58,579 nt of DNA from assembly GCA_938017825.1 (NCBI GenBank), contig CALIJE010000035.1, positions 1 through 58,579 on the forward strand. Direction: 5' to 3'. Numbering within the stretch: the stretch's first letter is position 1; each line of letters begins with the position of its first letter. The notes beneath the pieces were generated by a model that saw nothing but the letters and a program-made list of their open reading frames with translations, searched no databases and had not been told where the DNA came from. Below are positions 33,401 to 42,778 of the stretch, one piece after another. The stretch comes from an uncultured Flavobacteriaceae bacterium. GTDB taxonomy: Bacteria > Bacteroidota > Bacteroidia > Flavobacteriales > Flavobacteriaceae. Position numbers and translations under genes: made by a program.

Positions 33401-35179
33401 TTATAACTGTTTGTCTATGGTTGAAATTACCTCACTTGCCAGATCATAATCTTGCTGCATTTGAACCTTGGAGAATGGACTATAACGGGCCATTTCACAA
33501 TTCTTCAACAAACCAATGAAGCCCTCTTTAGTTTTTTCATCCACCTTTCTTTCCACCAATAGCAATGCAATCTTATCCTTGCTAAATTCAGAGGTTTCAA
33601 TTTTAAGTTTTGCTTTAAGATAGTTGTGCAAAGCCTTTTCCAGAGCAATATAAAAGCCATTTTTTTCACCTAAGGTCTTTTTGGCCTTGGAAAGATATTT
33701 GCGCGCAAGGCGATCGGCTTTTCTAATTCTATTGCCGCTTACATCATTTGCCATTGCATCTCTCTTTTTGCGCGTCAATATGGCGATTGGTATGAGTAGT
33801 AATGGCAGTAGCCACCAAAGGTAAAAACCTCTGGTATTGAAAAAGTAGCTCGTGCCAATGGCCCTAAGGTTGGGTTCTAGCTTTATGAACCCGAATTGAT
33901 CCCCGGTTGCCGTTACTGTTTGTTTGCTGATTGCCCCCCCGGCCGAGGTCGAGCCATTGTTCGCGGGTCCTGAAGTTACGTTAACAACCAGCTCTTCGGA
34001 ATTGATAGTATGGTATTTTTCGGTCTTTGGATTAAAATAGCTGAACGAAATAGGAGGTATCGGATACTTGCCCCTAAATGCAGGCACAATGGTATAGCTA
34101 TTGCTAACCTTTCCTTGAGACCCTGATAATGTTGTACGCACTTCCTCTTTAAATTCGGGATCGTAAACCTCTAGGGCACTGGGCAAACTTGGCTCTGGTA
34201 GTTGAAATAACTTAAGATTTCCCTTGCCACTTACCGCTACTGTGGCCTGCAGGGATTCTGATGCCTTAAGGCTTGTTTTACTTGTATTGACCTCAAATTC
34301 AAAATCTCCTACCGCTCCTGTAAAATCGATAGGTTTTCCTTCTTCCGGTAGCGCCTTTACATTGATTGTGCGCCTCCCAGCCGAAACAACTTTTGCTGTC
34401 TTGGCATAAACTGGTCTTCCGAAAAAATCGCGCCTACTTGTTGGGACGTCTACGCGCATTTCTATGGTAAAAGGTTCAATTTCTAGTTTCCCTGATTTTT
34501 GTGGGTATAGGACCATTCGTTTAAAAACTTTGGAACGATATGGTTTGCCCTTGTAGGTATCATTCTTTACAGGTTCGTTATTCCTGGTGATGTCTTGGCT
34601 CCAAAAGTTTTCATACTTTGGAATGTCAATAGTCCTATCGCTAGACGCACTGATTTCATTGCTGACATATAGTTTGTACACTACACTTATCGCTTCGTTT
34701 ACATAAGGGTTCGATTTGGAGACTTCCGCTACTAAATGTAGATGTTCGTCAGCAATATCATCAACAGTCAATTGGCCGTTAGGACGATCAACAGCTTCGG
34801 TTACCTGCACTTTTTTTGGCGACGTCTTGTATATCTTGCCAGAAATCTCGATTGAAGATTGACCTATGGTAAATGTCCCTTTATTAAGTGGTGCGACGGT
34901 ATAGGAATAGGTTTTATTATAACTTCTTACTCCATTCACCCAAGAAGAACTAATTGATTGTGAAGGACCCATAATTACCTTGAAACCCTCAAAATTTGGA
35001 GGCGTGAATTTGTCCCCGTCCTTGTTCATTTTAAAGTCTACCCTGAGGCGCTCATTTAGGCCTAACTTAGCTTTGCTTAAGCGCATCTCAAATGTAACTC
35101 CTTCATTATTATCCTGGGCTCGCAGTATAAAAGCGAGCAAAAATAATGGAAACAAACAGATGTATTTCTTAAGTAGCAT
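33401..35179 (-). CDS. batD: BatD family protein
   Basis: Protein of 592 residues with a signal peptide (FLLAFILRAQ), a long periplasmic region of repeated beta-sandwich modules typical of BatD (FEMRLSKAKLGLNERLRVDF, SYTVAPLNKGTFTIG, FRGKYPIPPISFSYFNP), one transmembrane segment near residue 460 (FYLWWLLPLLLIPIAIL) and a helical cytoplasmic tail. It is downstream of batC with a 5-base gap. Required with other Bat proteins for tolerance to oxidative stress in Bacteroides; biochemical role unknown. Confidence 0.93.
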   Translation of the reverse strand: MLLKKYICLFPLFLLAFILRAQDNNEGVTFEMRLSKAKLGLNERLRVDFKMNKDGDKFTPPNFEGFKVIMGPSQSISSSWVNGVRSYNKTYSYTVAPLNKGTFTIGQSSIEISGKIYKTSPKKVQVTEAVDRPNGQLTVDDIADEHLHLVAEVSKSNPYVNEAISVVYKLYVSNEISASSDRTIDIPKYENFWSQDITRNNEPVKNDTYKGKPYRSKVFKRMVLYPQKSGKLEIEPFTIEMRVDVPTSRRDFFGRPVYAKTAKVVSAGRRTINVKALPEEGKPIDFTGAVGDFEFEVNTSKTSLKASESLQATVAVSGKGNLKLFQLPEPSLPSALEVYDPEFKEEVRTTLSGSQGKVSNSYTIVPAFRGKYPIPPISFSYFNPKTEKYHTINSEELVVNVTSGPANNGSTSAGGAISKQTVTATGDQFGFIKLEPNLRAIGTSYFFNTRGFYLWWLLPLLLIPIAILTRKKRDAMANDVSGNRIRKADRLARKYLSKAKKTLGEKNGFYIALEKALHNYLKAKLKIETSEFSKDKIALLLVERKVDEKTKEGFIGLLKNCEMARYSPFSKVQMQQDYDLASEVISTIDKQL

Positions 35180-35184
35180 GGGGT

Positions 35185-35997
35185 TTACCAGTCTTTCTCG
35201 TTTTTCACCTTAACGCCTTTTACTTTTCTAGCGTCGATTTTTTGTTGTACTTTTTTCTCTTCTTGCTGCATGGCATCCAACAGGTTTTGAATCTGCTGTT
35301 TGCTTAATTGATTGGGGCGGGGCTGTTGTTTTTTTTCTTTATCCCCTTGTTCAGGACTTTTCTTTTGTTCTTGTTTTTTCTCACCATCACCTTCCTTGTT
35401 TTCCTCTTCTTTATCTCCTTGGTCGCCTTTATCCTTTTTGTCTTTATTTTCGTCTTCGTTATCGCCTTCTTTCTGGTCGTCTTTTTTATCCTTTTTATCT
35501 TCGTTCTTATCGTCTTTGTTTTGATCCTGATTTTGCTGGTCTTTTTTCAACATCTCTTTGGCGAGGGCTAAATTGTAACGTGTCTCCTCGTCTGTAGGGT
35601 TATTTCTTAACGCATTCTTATAGGCCTCTACAGCCTTTTGATATTCTTTACGCTTCATAAATACATTGCCCATATTATGGAAAGCCATGTGTTTGTCTGC
35701 CTTTGTAGTTGCTGCCTGACCGGCCTCCTTATACCGCCCGAAAGCCTCGCCGTAAGTGGCATTGTTATAGTATGCGTTACCCAAGTTGTAAGGAGCGGCG
35801 GCATTTTTATCACTTTTGGAAATAGCCCTGCGATAATCTATTTCAGCCTCAACGAATTTGTTGGTATTTAAATTTTGATTGCCTTCCCAAGTGAGATTTC
35901 TTGATTCGCTCAATGCCTTTTTTTCGGCCTTGGCTTCGTCTTCCTGTGCGCTGGCAATGCATCCCAACAAGAAAATGATATAGATGATATTTTTCAT
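35185..35997 (-). CDS. batC: BatC: TPR protein with charged low-complexity tail
   Basis: Protein of 270 residues: signal peptide, about three TPR units (AAAPYNLGNAYYNNATYGEA, AFHNMGNVFMKRKEYQKAVE, RNNPTDEETRYNLALAKEML), then about 75 residues made almost only of Lys, Asp, Glu, Gln and Asn, and a short C-terminal helix (LSKQQIQNLLDAMQQEEKKV). The tail gives a skewed composition and long reading frames on the other strand that are not genes. It is one base from batB. Likely a scaffold that contacts the VWA proteins. Confidence 0.92.
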   Translation of the reverse strand: MKNIIYIIFLLGCIASAQEDEAKAEKKALSESRNLTWEGNQNLNTNKFVEAEIDYRRAISKSDKNAAAPYNLGNAYYNNATYGEAFGRYKEAGQAATTKADKHMAFHNMGNVFMKRKEYQKAVEAYKNALRNNPTDEETRYNLALAKEMLKKDQQNQDQNKDDKNEDKKDKKDDQKEGDNEDENKDKKDKGDQGDKEEENKEGDGEKKQEQKKSPEQGDKEKKQQPRPNQLSKQQIQNLLDAMQQEEKKVQQKIDARKVKGVKVKNEKDW

Positions 35998-35998
35998 A

Positions 35999-37045
35999 TT
36001 ACTCGATGGATTTTTCGTTAAATAAGTTCAATTTTCGCAACCATTTGGTCTTTCTATCCAACAGAAATATATCTAAAAATAAAAATAAAAGACCCGCTCC
36101 CAAAAACCATTGAAACTGGTCTTTAAAGTCGGCGATTTGCTTTGCTTCAAATTCTTTTCTATCCAATTGTGACAATTGCTCTTTAATATATTCCACGGCT
36201 TCTTCGGTATTGGCGCCATTGATGTATTCCCCTTCTCCTTCTTCTGCAATCTCAACAAGGACCTCTTCATTGAGCTTTGTAATGACCACTTCGCCTTGGG
36301 AATCTTTTTTCAGGCTTTCAACAATTCCGTTGCGTTTCAGCGGAATGGGCGCACCTTTTGTATTCCCTACACCTATGGTATATGTTTTTATGCCCTCTTC
36401 CGTTGCTTGTTCCACTGCGTCTATCGTAGTGCCTTCTGAATGGTCTTCCCCATCCGATATCACGAACAGCACCCGATTGGTTTGTTCTTCATCATCATAA
36501 TAGGTGGTCGCCAATTCAATGGCCTCATTTATGGCCGTTCCTTGAGAGGTAAGCATATCGGTGTTCATTCCCTGCAGGAACATTTTGGCCGCACCGTAAT
36601 CTGTGGTAATCGGCAATTGCGGATACGCTTGCCCGGCATAGGCAATGATACCTACACGATCACTGGCCAATTCACTTATGATTTCTGAGATGATACGCTT
36701 GGCTTTCTCTAAACGATTGGGAGCGATATCTTCGGCCAACATACTTTTCGAAACATCAAGGGCAAAAACAATGTCCACGCCTTCTCTTTTTACCGTTTCT
36801 AGTTTGGTACCCATTTTTGGATTGACCAATGCTACGATCAAAAAAGCCAATCCGAAAAGGAAGAATAGCAATTTTAAGGTGCTTTTAAAACTTGATCGAT
36901 CGGGAGTAAGTCTTCTGAATAGGTTTCCGCTGGCAAATTTTCTCTGGGTACGGTTCTTCCATAATTGCAATAACACGAATATCACGACCAATACCGGGAT
37001 AACGGCCAAGTAGTAGAAATATATTTTCTCGTCTAATTGAATCAT
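35999..37045 (-). CDS. batB: BatB: membrane-anchored VWA domain protein
   Basis: Protein of 348 residues. Two N-terminal hydrophobic segments, then a von Willebrand factor A domain with an intact MIDAS motif DxSxS (FALDVSKSM) and the other metal loops (ITTDYG, VISDGEDHSEG), then a C-terminal membrane helix (FQWFLGAGLLFLFLDIFLL). It overlaps batA by four bases (ATGA), so they are translationally coupled, and is a close paralog of BatA. Confidence 0.93.
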   Translation of the reverse strand: MIQLDEKIYFYYLAVIPVLVVIFVLLQLWKNRTQRKFASGNLFRRLTPDRSSFKSTLKLLFFLFGLAFLIVALVNPKMGTKLETVKREGVDIVFALDVSKSMLAEDIAPNRLEKAKRIISEIISELASDRVGIIAYAGQAYPQLPITTDYGAAKMFLQGMNTDMLTSQGTAINEAIELATTYYDDEEQTNRVLFVISDGEDHSEGTTIDAVEQATEEGIKTYTIGVGNTKGAPIPLKRNGIVESLKKDSQGEVVITKLNEEVLVEIAEEGEGEYINGANTEEAVEYIKEQLSQLDRKEFEAKQIADFKDQFQWFLGAGLLFLFLDIFLLDRKTKWLRKLNLFNEKSIE

Positions 37046-38040
37046 ATAAAGCTTCTAAAAATTGTATTGCGAAGTAGCCATTCCAAAACTAATAAGGCAC
37101 CTGCCAAAAGTACCCATGGGCGAAATTTTTCGTCGTATTTGTAGTATTTGAATTCTTCTACCTCTGTTTTTTCAAGTTTGTTTATTTCATCATAAATCTC
37201 TTCTAATTTAGTGTTGTTCGTTGCCCTGAAATACTGGCCGCCGGTAGATTTGGCGATATCCTTCAGCAATTTTTCATCTATTTCGACCTGCCGCAAACCA
37301 TACCGATAAGAACCGTCTGCGTTATAGGCGACAGGGGATAGGGCGTTGCCGTTTGTTCCAAGTCCGATGGTGTAGGTTTTGATGTCGAACTCCACCGCGA
37401 GGTCGGCTGCGGTTTGCGGTTCAATGAAGCCCGCATTGTTAACTCCATCGGTCAGGAGAATAATTATCTTGCTAATGGCCTTGCTCTCCTTTAAACGATT
37501 TACCGATGTTGCCAGCCCCATACCAATTGCAGTACCATCATTTAGTTGGCCATAGGTGATTTCTCTCAAGGCGTTTAATACAAGCGATTTGTCGCTTGTA
37601 ATGGGCGTCTTGGTATATCCTTCGCCGGCGTAGGCTACGAGGCCAATACGGTCGTTAGGCCTTTTTTTGATGAATTCGGCTGCTACTTTTTTCAAAGCCG
37701 CAAGTCTGTTCGGCTTTAGGTCGCGTGCGAGCATACTCGAAGAAACATCTATCGCCATAACGATATCAATACCTTTCGTCGTTTTGGTACGGGTGGAGAT
37801 ATCTTCGGTTTGAGGCCGGGCCAGTGCCACGATAATAGAAGCCAGCCCCAGTAACCTTAAGACGAATAACAAAGGCTTTAATCGTGGTAAAATACCTTGT
37901 TTTGCAAAGCCACCAATACTAGATATCCTAAGCGATGCCATTTGATCTTTACGTTTAAGCACATACCATAGTATGGCCAAAGGAAGCAGCAATAGCAACC
38001 AGAAGAACTCAGGATTCGCAAAATCGATATCTGTAAACAT
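37042..38040 (-). CDS. batA: BatA: membrane-anchored VWA domain protein
   Basis: Protein of 332 residues with the BatA N-terminal hydrophobic hairpin (FFWLLLLLPLAILWYVLK, LKPLLFVLRLLGLASIIVA), a VWA domain with MIDAS DxSxS (MAIDVSSSM), TPITSDKS and LLTDGVNNAG, and a C-terminal membrane segment. VWA proteins encoded with MoxR ATPases are thought to assemble or activate complexes with metal cofactors. Its start abuts the stop of the DUF4381-like gene. Confidence 0.94.
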   Translation of the reverse strand: MFTDIDFANPEFFWLLLLLPLAILWYVLKRKDQMASLRISSIGGFAKQGILPRLKPLLFVLRLLGLASIIVALARPQTEDISTRTKTTKGIDIVMAIDVSSSMLARDLKPNRLAALKKVAAEFIKKRPNDRIGLVAYAGEGYTKTPITSDKSLVLNALREITYGQLNDGTAIGMGLATSVNRLKESKAISKIIILLTDGVNNAGFIEPQTAADLAVEFDIKTYTIGLGTNGNALSPVAYNADGSYRYGLRQVEIDEKLLKDIAKSTGGQYFRATNNTKLEEIYDEINKLEKTEVEEFKYYKYDEKFRPWVLLAGALLVLEWLLRNTIFRSFI

Positions 38041-39708
38041 CTATAATTCCAGTTTTACTTCAAGGGTCTTTTTGATGCGTTCAACGATCTGTTCGGCATA
38101 CGCATCATCTTCGAGCCAACTCAAGGCAATTGATTGCTGAAAACCTTTTCCGCCAAAAATCAATATTTCATATTTACCTCGAATAAGTTCTTTTGATTCA
38201 GGAACCGGGAACTTTCCGCTACCATAAATTTTTGTACCCTCAATTCCACTTGTTGTGGTAAATTCAGACTGCTTTGTAATTATGTTTTTAGCACCCAGGG
38301 ATTCAAAAGTCTGTAAAAACGAATTGGTGGTTTGTTGAATATTCGGTTCAACGGGTTTCGAAAATGTCATTGAGCTCAACGCCACGGTAAATAGACCGAT
38401 AGAACTTCTGTAACCAAAACTCTGTATATCGGCAATGGCCTCCTTTGCTTCTTCAGGCAGTTCAACTTCAACACGCTCCAATACGATTGGTGTTTCCAAT
38501 ATAATTGGTGGAAATCCATACGAACTTGAAACCCACTCGGTTTCGAGCAGTTCTTTCGTTGGATGCCCCAATACGGTATCCTTTAAATAGTCAAAACCAT
38601 ACTTTGCTACTGCAATTGACGAACCAATACATAGGACTCCAAGAAATACCACGGCGCCTAGAATAAGTTTCTTTTTCTGTTTGCGTCGTAGATATTCTTC
38701 TTGATATTCGGCCTGTTGCATGAGCTCTTCTTCGGTTGGTTCTGGCAAGGCGTCGTGGGTTTTGATTACGATTTCCTCTATTGTACTGCGATCTTGCAGG
38801 GCTATCGAGGTGTCTGGTTTTGATTTAGCAAATTTCACCAAATCAGCGGTTTGTAGAATCCTTTTAAACTGGGCTATAGTTTCACTGTCTAGCTCCAATT
38901 CCCCAGAATCCTTTAAAAGTTCAAGCTTGTCGATCAATTGATCTGTCGTACTTTCCAAGGCCGAAACTTTAACGTCCTCTTCTAAATATGACCTCACGAT
39001 ATCGGTCAATTCCGAATAGTACTGCTTGTATTCATCTTGGATCAGATACTTTGAGTTTTCCAGTTTTTTTAATTCTATCAAAGCACGGTCATAAGGCGGT
39101 AATAGGGCAATTTGCTCATCTTCCGTCAATGGTTTTTTACGAAGAACGAACCAGTAGAAGAGTCCGGCAATCAGTAAGATGGCAGCCAAAATGCCCACAA
39201 TCCATTTCCATAAAGAATCATTCGTTTTTTCAACTTGGATCAAGGGTTTAATGTCGAACATTTGTTGTTTCAATGTATCGACCTTAACATTGGCAACGTT
39301 TATCAAAAGTGAATCTGTAAAATATCCCTTACCATTGATCTCAACACGTTGTGTTGGAAGTTTGTATGCTCCTGAATCGAACTGGGTAAGTGCATAGGTC
39401 TTTAGTAAAGTCATACGCTCTTTTTGGCGCAATAGGGTATCGGTTTCCGAAGCTTCGACTGTTTCCAAAGGGGAGAATGTTTGTCCTTCAGGAAAAATAA
39501 CCTGAGCTGTGGTATCTGCTTCTACGGTCAGCTTAAATTGTATCTGTTCCCCAATCTTAATAAAAGTCGTGTCGACCTCCGAACTTACTTTGGGGACACT
39601 TTGGGCAACTGTGAATGAAGAAACCATGAACAGAAGAAGCGGTACTGTTTTCCAAATCGTGGAGAACAGGACTAACCTAAATGGCTTGTTATGTTTTGAA
39701 CCTTTCAC
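38041..39708 (-). CDS. DUF4381-like membrane protein of the bat operon
   Basis: Protein of 555 residues. A signal peptide and a beta-rich periplasmic domain (about 40-155) with BatD-like strands precede a membrane helix (WIVGILAAILLIAGLFYWFVL), a helical cytoplasmic region that resembles DUF4381 (LPPYDRALIELKKLE, YYSELTDIVRSYLEE), a second membrane helix near residue 335 and a further extracytoplasmic domain of about 190 residues that I do not recognise. It overlaps the DUF58 gene by one base. The extra C-terminal domain makes it longer than simple DUF4381 proteins. Confidence 0.75.
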   Translation of the reverse strand: MKGSKHNKPFRLVLFSTIWKTVPLLLFMVSSFTVAQSVPKVSSEVDTTFIKIGEQIQFKLTVEADTTAQVIFPEGQTFSPLETVEASETDTLLRQKERMTLLKTYALTQFDSGAYKLPTQRVEINGKGYFTDSLLINVANVKVDTLKQQMFDIKPLIQVEKTNDSLWKWIVGILAAILLIAGLFYWFVLRKKPLTEDEQIALLPPYDRALIELKKLENSKYLIQDEYKQYYSELTDIVRSYLEEDVKVSALESTTDQLIDKLELLKDSGELELDSETIAQFKRILQTADLVKFAKSKPDTSIALQDRSTIEEIVIKTHDALPEPTEEELMQQAEYQEEYLRRKQKKKLILGAVVFLGVLCIGSSIAVAKYGFDYLKDTVLGHPTKELLETEWVSSSYGFPPIILETPIVLERVEVELPEEAKEAIADIQSFGYRSSIGLFTVALSSMTFSKPVEPNIQQTTNSFLQTFESLGAKNIITKQSEFTTTSGIEGTKIYGSGKFPVPESKELIRGKYEILIFGGKGFQQSIALSWLEDDAYAEQIVERIKKTLEVKLEL

Positions 39709-40574
39709 TATCCTCTTCGCTTAAAATAACCCAACAACTTCTTTACATAACTTTCGTCTACCCTGCAGCTAATAGTACCACATCCCGATTTGGTAAAAGT
39801 TTCCTGGAAATAGTCAACACGTTCTTTATGATGCTGGCCATAGGCCATTCGAACACTTTTTGATTGTGTATTTACCAATTGAATTTTTCCGGTTTCTGCA
39901 TCCTGCATTTGTACCATTCCAAGATTTGGGATAGATTCTTCTTTCTCGTCATAAATTCGAATACCCGTTACATCATGCTTATTCCCAGCAATTTTCAGGG
40001 TCTTTTCATAATCTGTTGCTATAAAATCTGAAAGCACGAAAACAATGGCCTTCTTTTTCATAACACTACTAAGAAATTTAAACGCCTCTCCCAAATTGGT
40101 GCTATTGCTTTTTGGTTTGAATTCTAATAATTCCCTTATAATTCGTAGTACATGACTCTTCCCTTTTTTCGGTGGGATGAACAATTCTACCGAATCTGAA
40201 AACAACATTAGGCCCGCTTTGTCATTGTTTTGCATGGCTGAAAATGCCAGGGTAGCCGATATTTCGGTGATGACCTCTTTTTTGAATTGATTCGTAGTCC
40301 CAAAAAGTTCTGAACCGCTCACATCAACCATAAGCATCATCGTCAATTCTCTCTCTTCTTCGAATACTTTTACGAATGGTTCGTTGTAACGTGCGGTAAC
40401 ATTCCAATCAATACTTCGCACATCATCCCCAAATTGGTACTGGCGAACTTCGCTAAAGGTCATACCACGACCCTTAAAGGTAGAGTGGTATTCCCCACCA
40501 AAAATATGATCGGATAGACGCCGGGTCTTAATCTCGATTTTACGTACTTTCTTAAGTAATTCCTTGGTGTCCAT
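39708..40574 (-). CDS. DUF58 domain protein of the bat operon
   Basis: Protein of 288 residues. DUF58 signature region: YHSTFKGRGMTFSEVRQYQFGDDVRSIDWNVTAR (residues 27-60) and a VWA-like core with DVSGSELFG. No signal peptide, so cytoplasmic and attached to the MoxR ATPase and the BatA/B domains. Always found between moxR and the bat genes in Bacteroidota; thought to be part of the MoxR-VWA complex. Its stop overlaps the start of the next gene. Confidence 0.92.
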   Translation of the reverse strand: MDTKELLKKVRKIEIKTRRLSDHIFGGEYHSTFKGRGMTFSEVRQYQFGDDVRSIDWNVTARYNEPFVKVFEEERELTMMLMVDVSGSELFGTTNQFKKEVITEISATLAFSAMQNNDKAGLMLFSDSVELFIPPKKGKSHVLRIIRELLEFKPKSNSTNLGEAFKFLSSVMKKKAIVFVLSDFIATDYEKTLKIAGNKHDVTGIRIYDEKEESIPNLGMVQMQDAETGKIQLVNTQSKSVRMAYGQHHKERVDYFQETFTKSGCGTISCRVDESYVKKLLGYFKRRG

Positions 40575-40648
40575 TAGCTTTTAAAGCTCAATGCTTCGCG
40601 TTTGAGGTATTCTTACCTTGAACTTTTAACCTTAAGCCTTTTACCTTT

Positions 40649-41650
40649 TTAAGGTACTTCGATCTCGTTTACGATCTTATTGATGATTTCTTCGGAAGTG
40701 ATGTTTTCTGCTTCGGCCTCATAGGTAATCCCAATACGGTGGCGCAGTACATCATGCACTACGGCTCTTACGTCTTCAGGTACAACATAACCTCTACGTT
40801 TAATAAACGCATAACACTTGGCAGCGTTTCCAAGGTTAATACTACCCCTGGGAGACGCACCGAAACTAATTAGGGGCTTCAGGTTTTCAAGTCCGTATTT
40901 TTCAGGATAGCGAGTGGCGAAGACCAGATCTAAAATATATTTTTCAATTTTTTCATCCATATATACCTCTCGAACTGCCTTTTGCGCGCTTAAGATTTGA
41001 TCAATACTTACCACAGGGTTTACGTTTTCAAAACCGCCTTTGAGGTTTTGACGCATGATCATTTGCTCTTCGTTCATTTTAGGATAATCGATAACGGTTT
41101 TGAGCATGAAGCGGTCAACTTGCGCTTCGGGCAGGGGATAGGTGCCTTCTTGTTCTACCGGGTTTTGAGTGGCCATGACCAAAAAGGGTTTGTCCAATAC
41201 AAAAGTCTCATCACCAATGGTCACCTGCTTTTCCTGCATGGCTTCCAACAAGGCTGATTGTACCTTCGCTGGAGCTCGGTTAATTTCATCCGCCAAAACA
41301 AAATTCGCGAATATGGGACCTTTCTTGATTGAAAAATCGTTCACCTTCATATTGTAGATCATCGTCCCTACAACGTCTGCAGGTAAGAGGTCTGGGGTAA
41401 ATTGTATTCTGCTAAAGCTACCTTTAACTGCTTTGGAAAGTGTATTGATCGCTAGGGTTTTTGCAAGGCCTGGAACACCTTCCAATAAAATGTGCCCCTG
41501 GCCCAAGAGGCCAATAAGCAATCGTTCAACCATGTGCTTCTGGCCTACAATGACCTTGTTCATTTCCAACATCAAAAGGTCGATAAAAGCACTTTCTTGC
41601 GCGATTTTTTCGTTTACGGCGCTAATATCCACTGTGGTATTTTCTTCCAT
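40649..41650 (-). CDS. MoxR family AAA+ ATPase
   Basis: Protein of 333 residues, typical length. Walker A GVPGLAKTLA near residue 58, Walker B LADEINRAP, sensor ATQNPVEQEGTYPLPEAQVDRF and the C-terminal lid ending NKIVNEIEVP. MoxR ATPases act as chaperones with VWA proteins. It is the first gene of the bat operon, 74 bases before the DUF58 gene, with a 241-base upstream region shared with a divergent aldo/keto reductase. Confidence 0.95.
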   Translation of the reverse strand: MEENTTVDISAVNEKIAQESAFIDLLMLEMNKVIVGQKHMVERLLIGLLGQGHILLEGVPGLAKTLAINTLSKAVKGSFSRIQFTPDLLPADVVGTMIYNMKVNDFSIKKGPIFANFVLADEINRAPAKVQSALLEAMQEKQVTIGDETFVLDKPFLVMATQNPVEQEGTYPLPEAQVDRFMLKTVIDYPKMNEEQMIMRQNLKGGFENVNPVVSIDQILSAQKAVREVYMDEKIEKYILDLVFATRYPEKYGLENLKPLISFGASPRGSINLGNAAKCYAFIKRRGYVVPEDVRAVVHDVLRHRIGITYEAEAENITSEEIINKIVNEIEVP

Positions 41651-41891
41651 ATAAACTTATAAGTTTTTGGTTTTAATTGGTTTACTCTTTAACAGGGATG
41701 CAAATTGAAAATTTATTCACTGGTTTGCTGTTAATGATTGGTTAAAAATTCTGGTAAGCCCCCTATTTTTATGAAGTTTTTAAGGGATTTCTTTTTAAAT
41801 TCGTTTCCTTGTGAAATATGTGAATCACCCTGATTTCTACCTTCCCTTTTTTTTATTTTGGTAATCAGTCGCTATATCAACAAAATTAATC

Positions 41892-42767
41892 ATGAAAAAC
41901 TACTCAAAGTATACAAAATTAATTGCAGGGACAATGACCTGGGGAAGCTGGGGAAAGCGACTATCTACTCCGCAAATGACAGCATTGATACAGGAGTGCT
42001 TGGCTATAGGCATCACCACCTTTGATCATGCTGATATTTACGGCGGATATTCAACAGAAGCTGAATTTGGTGCGGCTATGGCCGAAGGTTCTTTTCAGCG
42101 CGAAAAGATTCAGCTTATATCGAAATGCGGAATTCAATTAAACACGGAGATTCGACCTAATGTGGTGAATCACTATGATTACTCCAAGACGTATATTACG
42201 AGCTCGGTAGAACGATCGCTTAAAAATCTTAAGACTGATTATTTGGATTTGCTGCTATTACATCGACCGAGCCCTCTTATGAATCCAGAAGTTATTGCCG
42301 AAGCGATTACAACTTTGCAAACTGAAGGTAAAATAAGGGACTTTGGTGTATCGAATTTTACACCTTCGCAATTAGCCATGCTTGAAAAAGAAATTCCGGT
42401 AATGGCAAATCAGGTTGAATTTTCAATAAGCTCAAACGAGGTGATGTACGACGGTACATTAGATGATTGTATAGCTCAAAACCGGTTGGCTATGGCTTGG
42501 AGTCCGTTGGGAAATATATTCAAGGAGAAAACCGAACAGGTTGAGCGGATTCAAAAAGTATTGAAAAAAATGAGCGAAAAGTATGGGGTTTCGGAAGATG
42601 TCTTGTTATTGGCTTGGATAATGATGCACCCGGCGAAAATACGCCCAGTACTAGGCACAACAACGCCTTCGCGATTATCTAATGCGATAGATGCCACAAA
42701 AATAGAGTTAGAAAAAACCGACTGGTTTATTTTGCTGGAAGCAAGTAAAGGGGAGCCAGTACCTTAG
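41892..42767 (+). CDS. Aldo/keto reductase
   Basis: Protein of 291 residues, TIM-barrel AKR. FDHADIYGGYSTEAEFG carries the catalytic Asp/Tyr, ISKCG the Lys and LLLHRPSPLM the His; GVSNFTPSQL and VLGTTTPSRL are the NADPH-binding strands. It resembles the YdhF-like subgroup. Substrate unknown. An SDR gene follows after 11 bases, suggesting two linked carbonyl reductions. Confidence 0.93.
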   Translation: MKNYSKYTKLIAGTMTWGSWGKRLSTPQMTALIQECLAIGITTFDHADIYGGYSTEAEFGAAMAEGSFQREKIQLISKCGIQLNTEIRPNVVNHYDYSKTYITSSVERSLKNLKTDYLDLLLLHRPSPLMNPEVIAEAITTLQTEGKIRDFGVSNFTPSQLAMLEKEIPVMANQVEFSISSNEVMYDGTLDDCIAQNRLAMAWSPLGNIFKEKTEQVERIQKVLKKMSEKYGVSEDVLLLAWIMMHPAKIRPVLGTTTPSRLSNAIDATKIELEKTDWFILLEASKGEPVP

Positions 42768-42778
42768 ATAATTAGACT

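Noticed and set aside
35308-35571. Hydrophobic frame opposite batC
   Set aside because: Mirror image of the Lys/Asp/Glu-rich batC tail; reverse complement of such codons gives Phe/Leu/Val/Ile-rich shadows.
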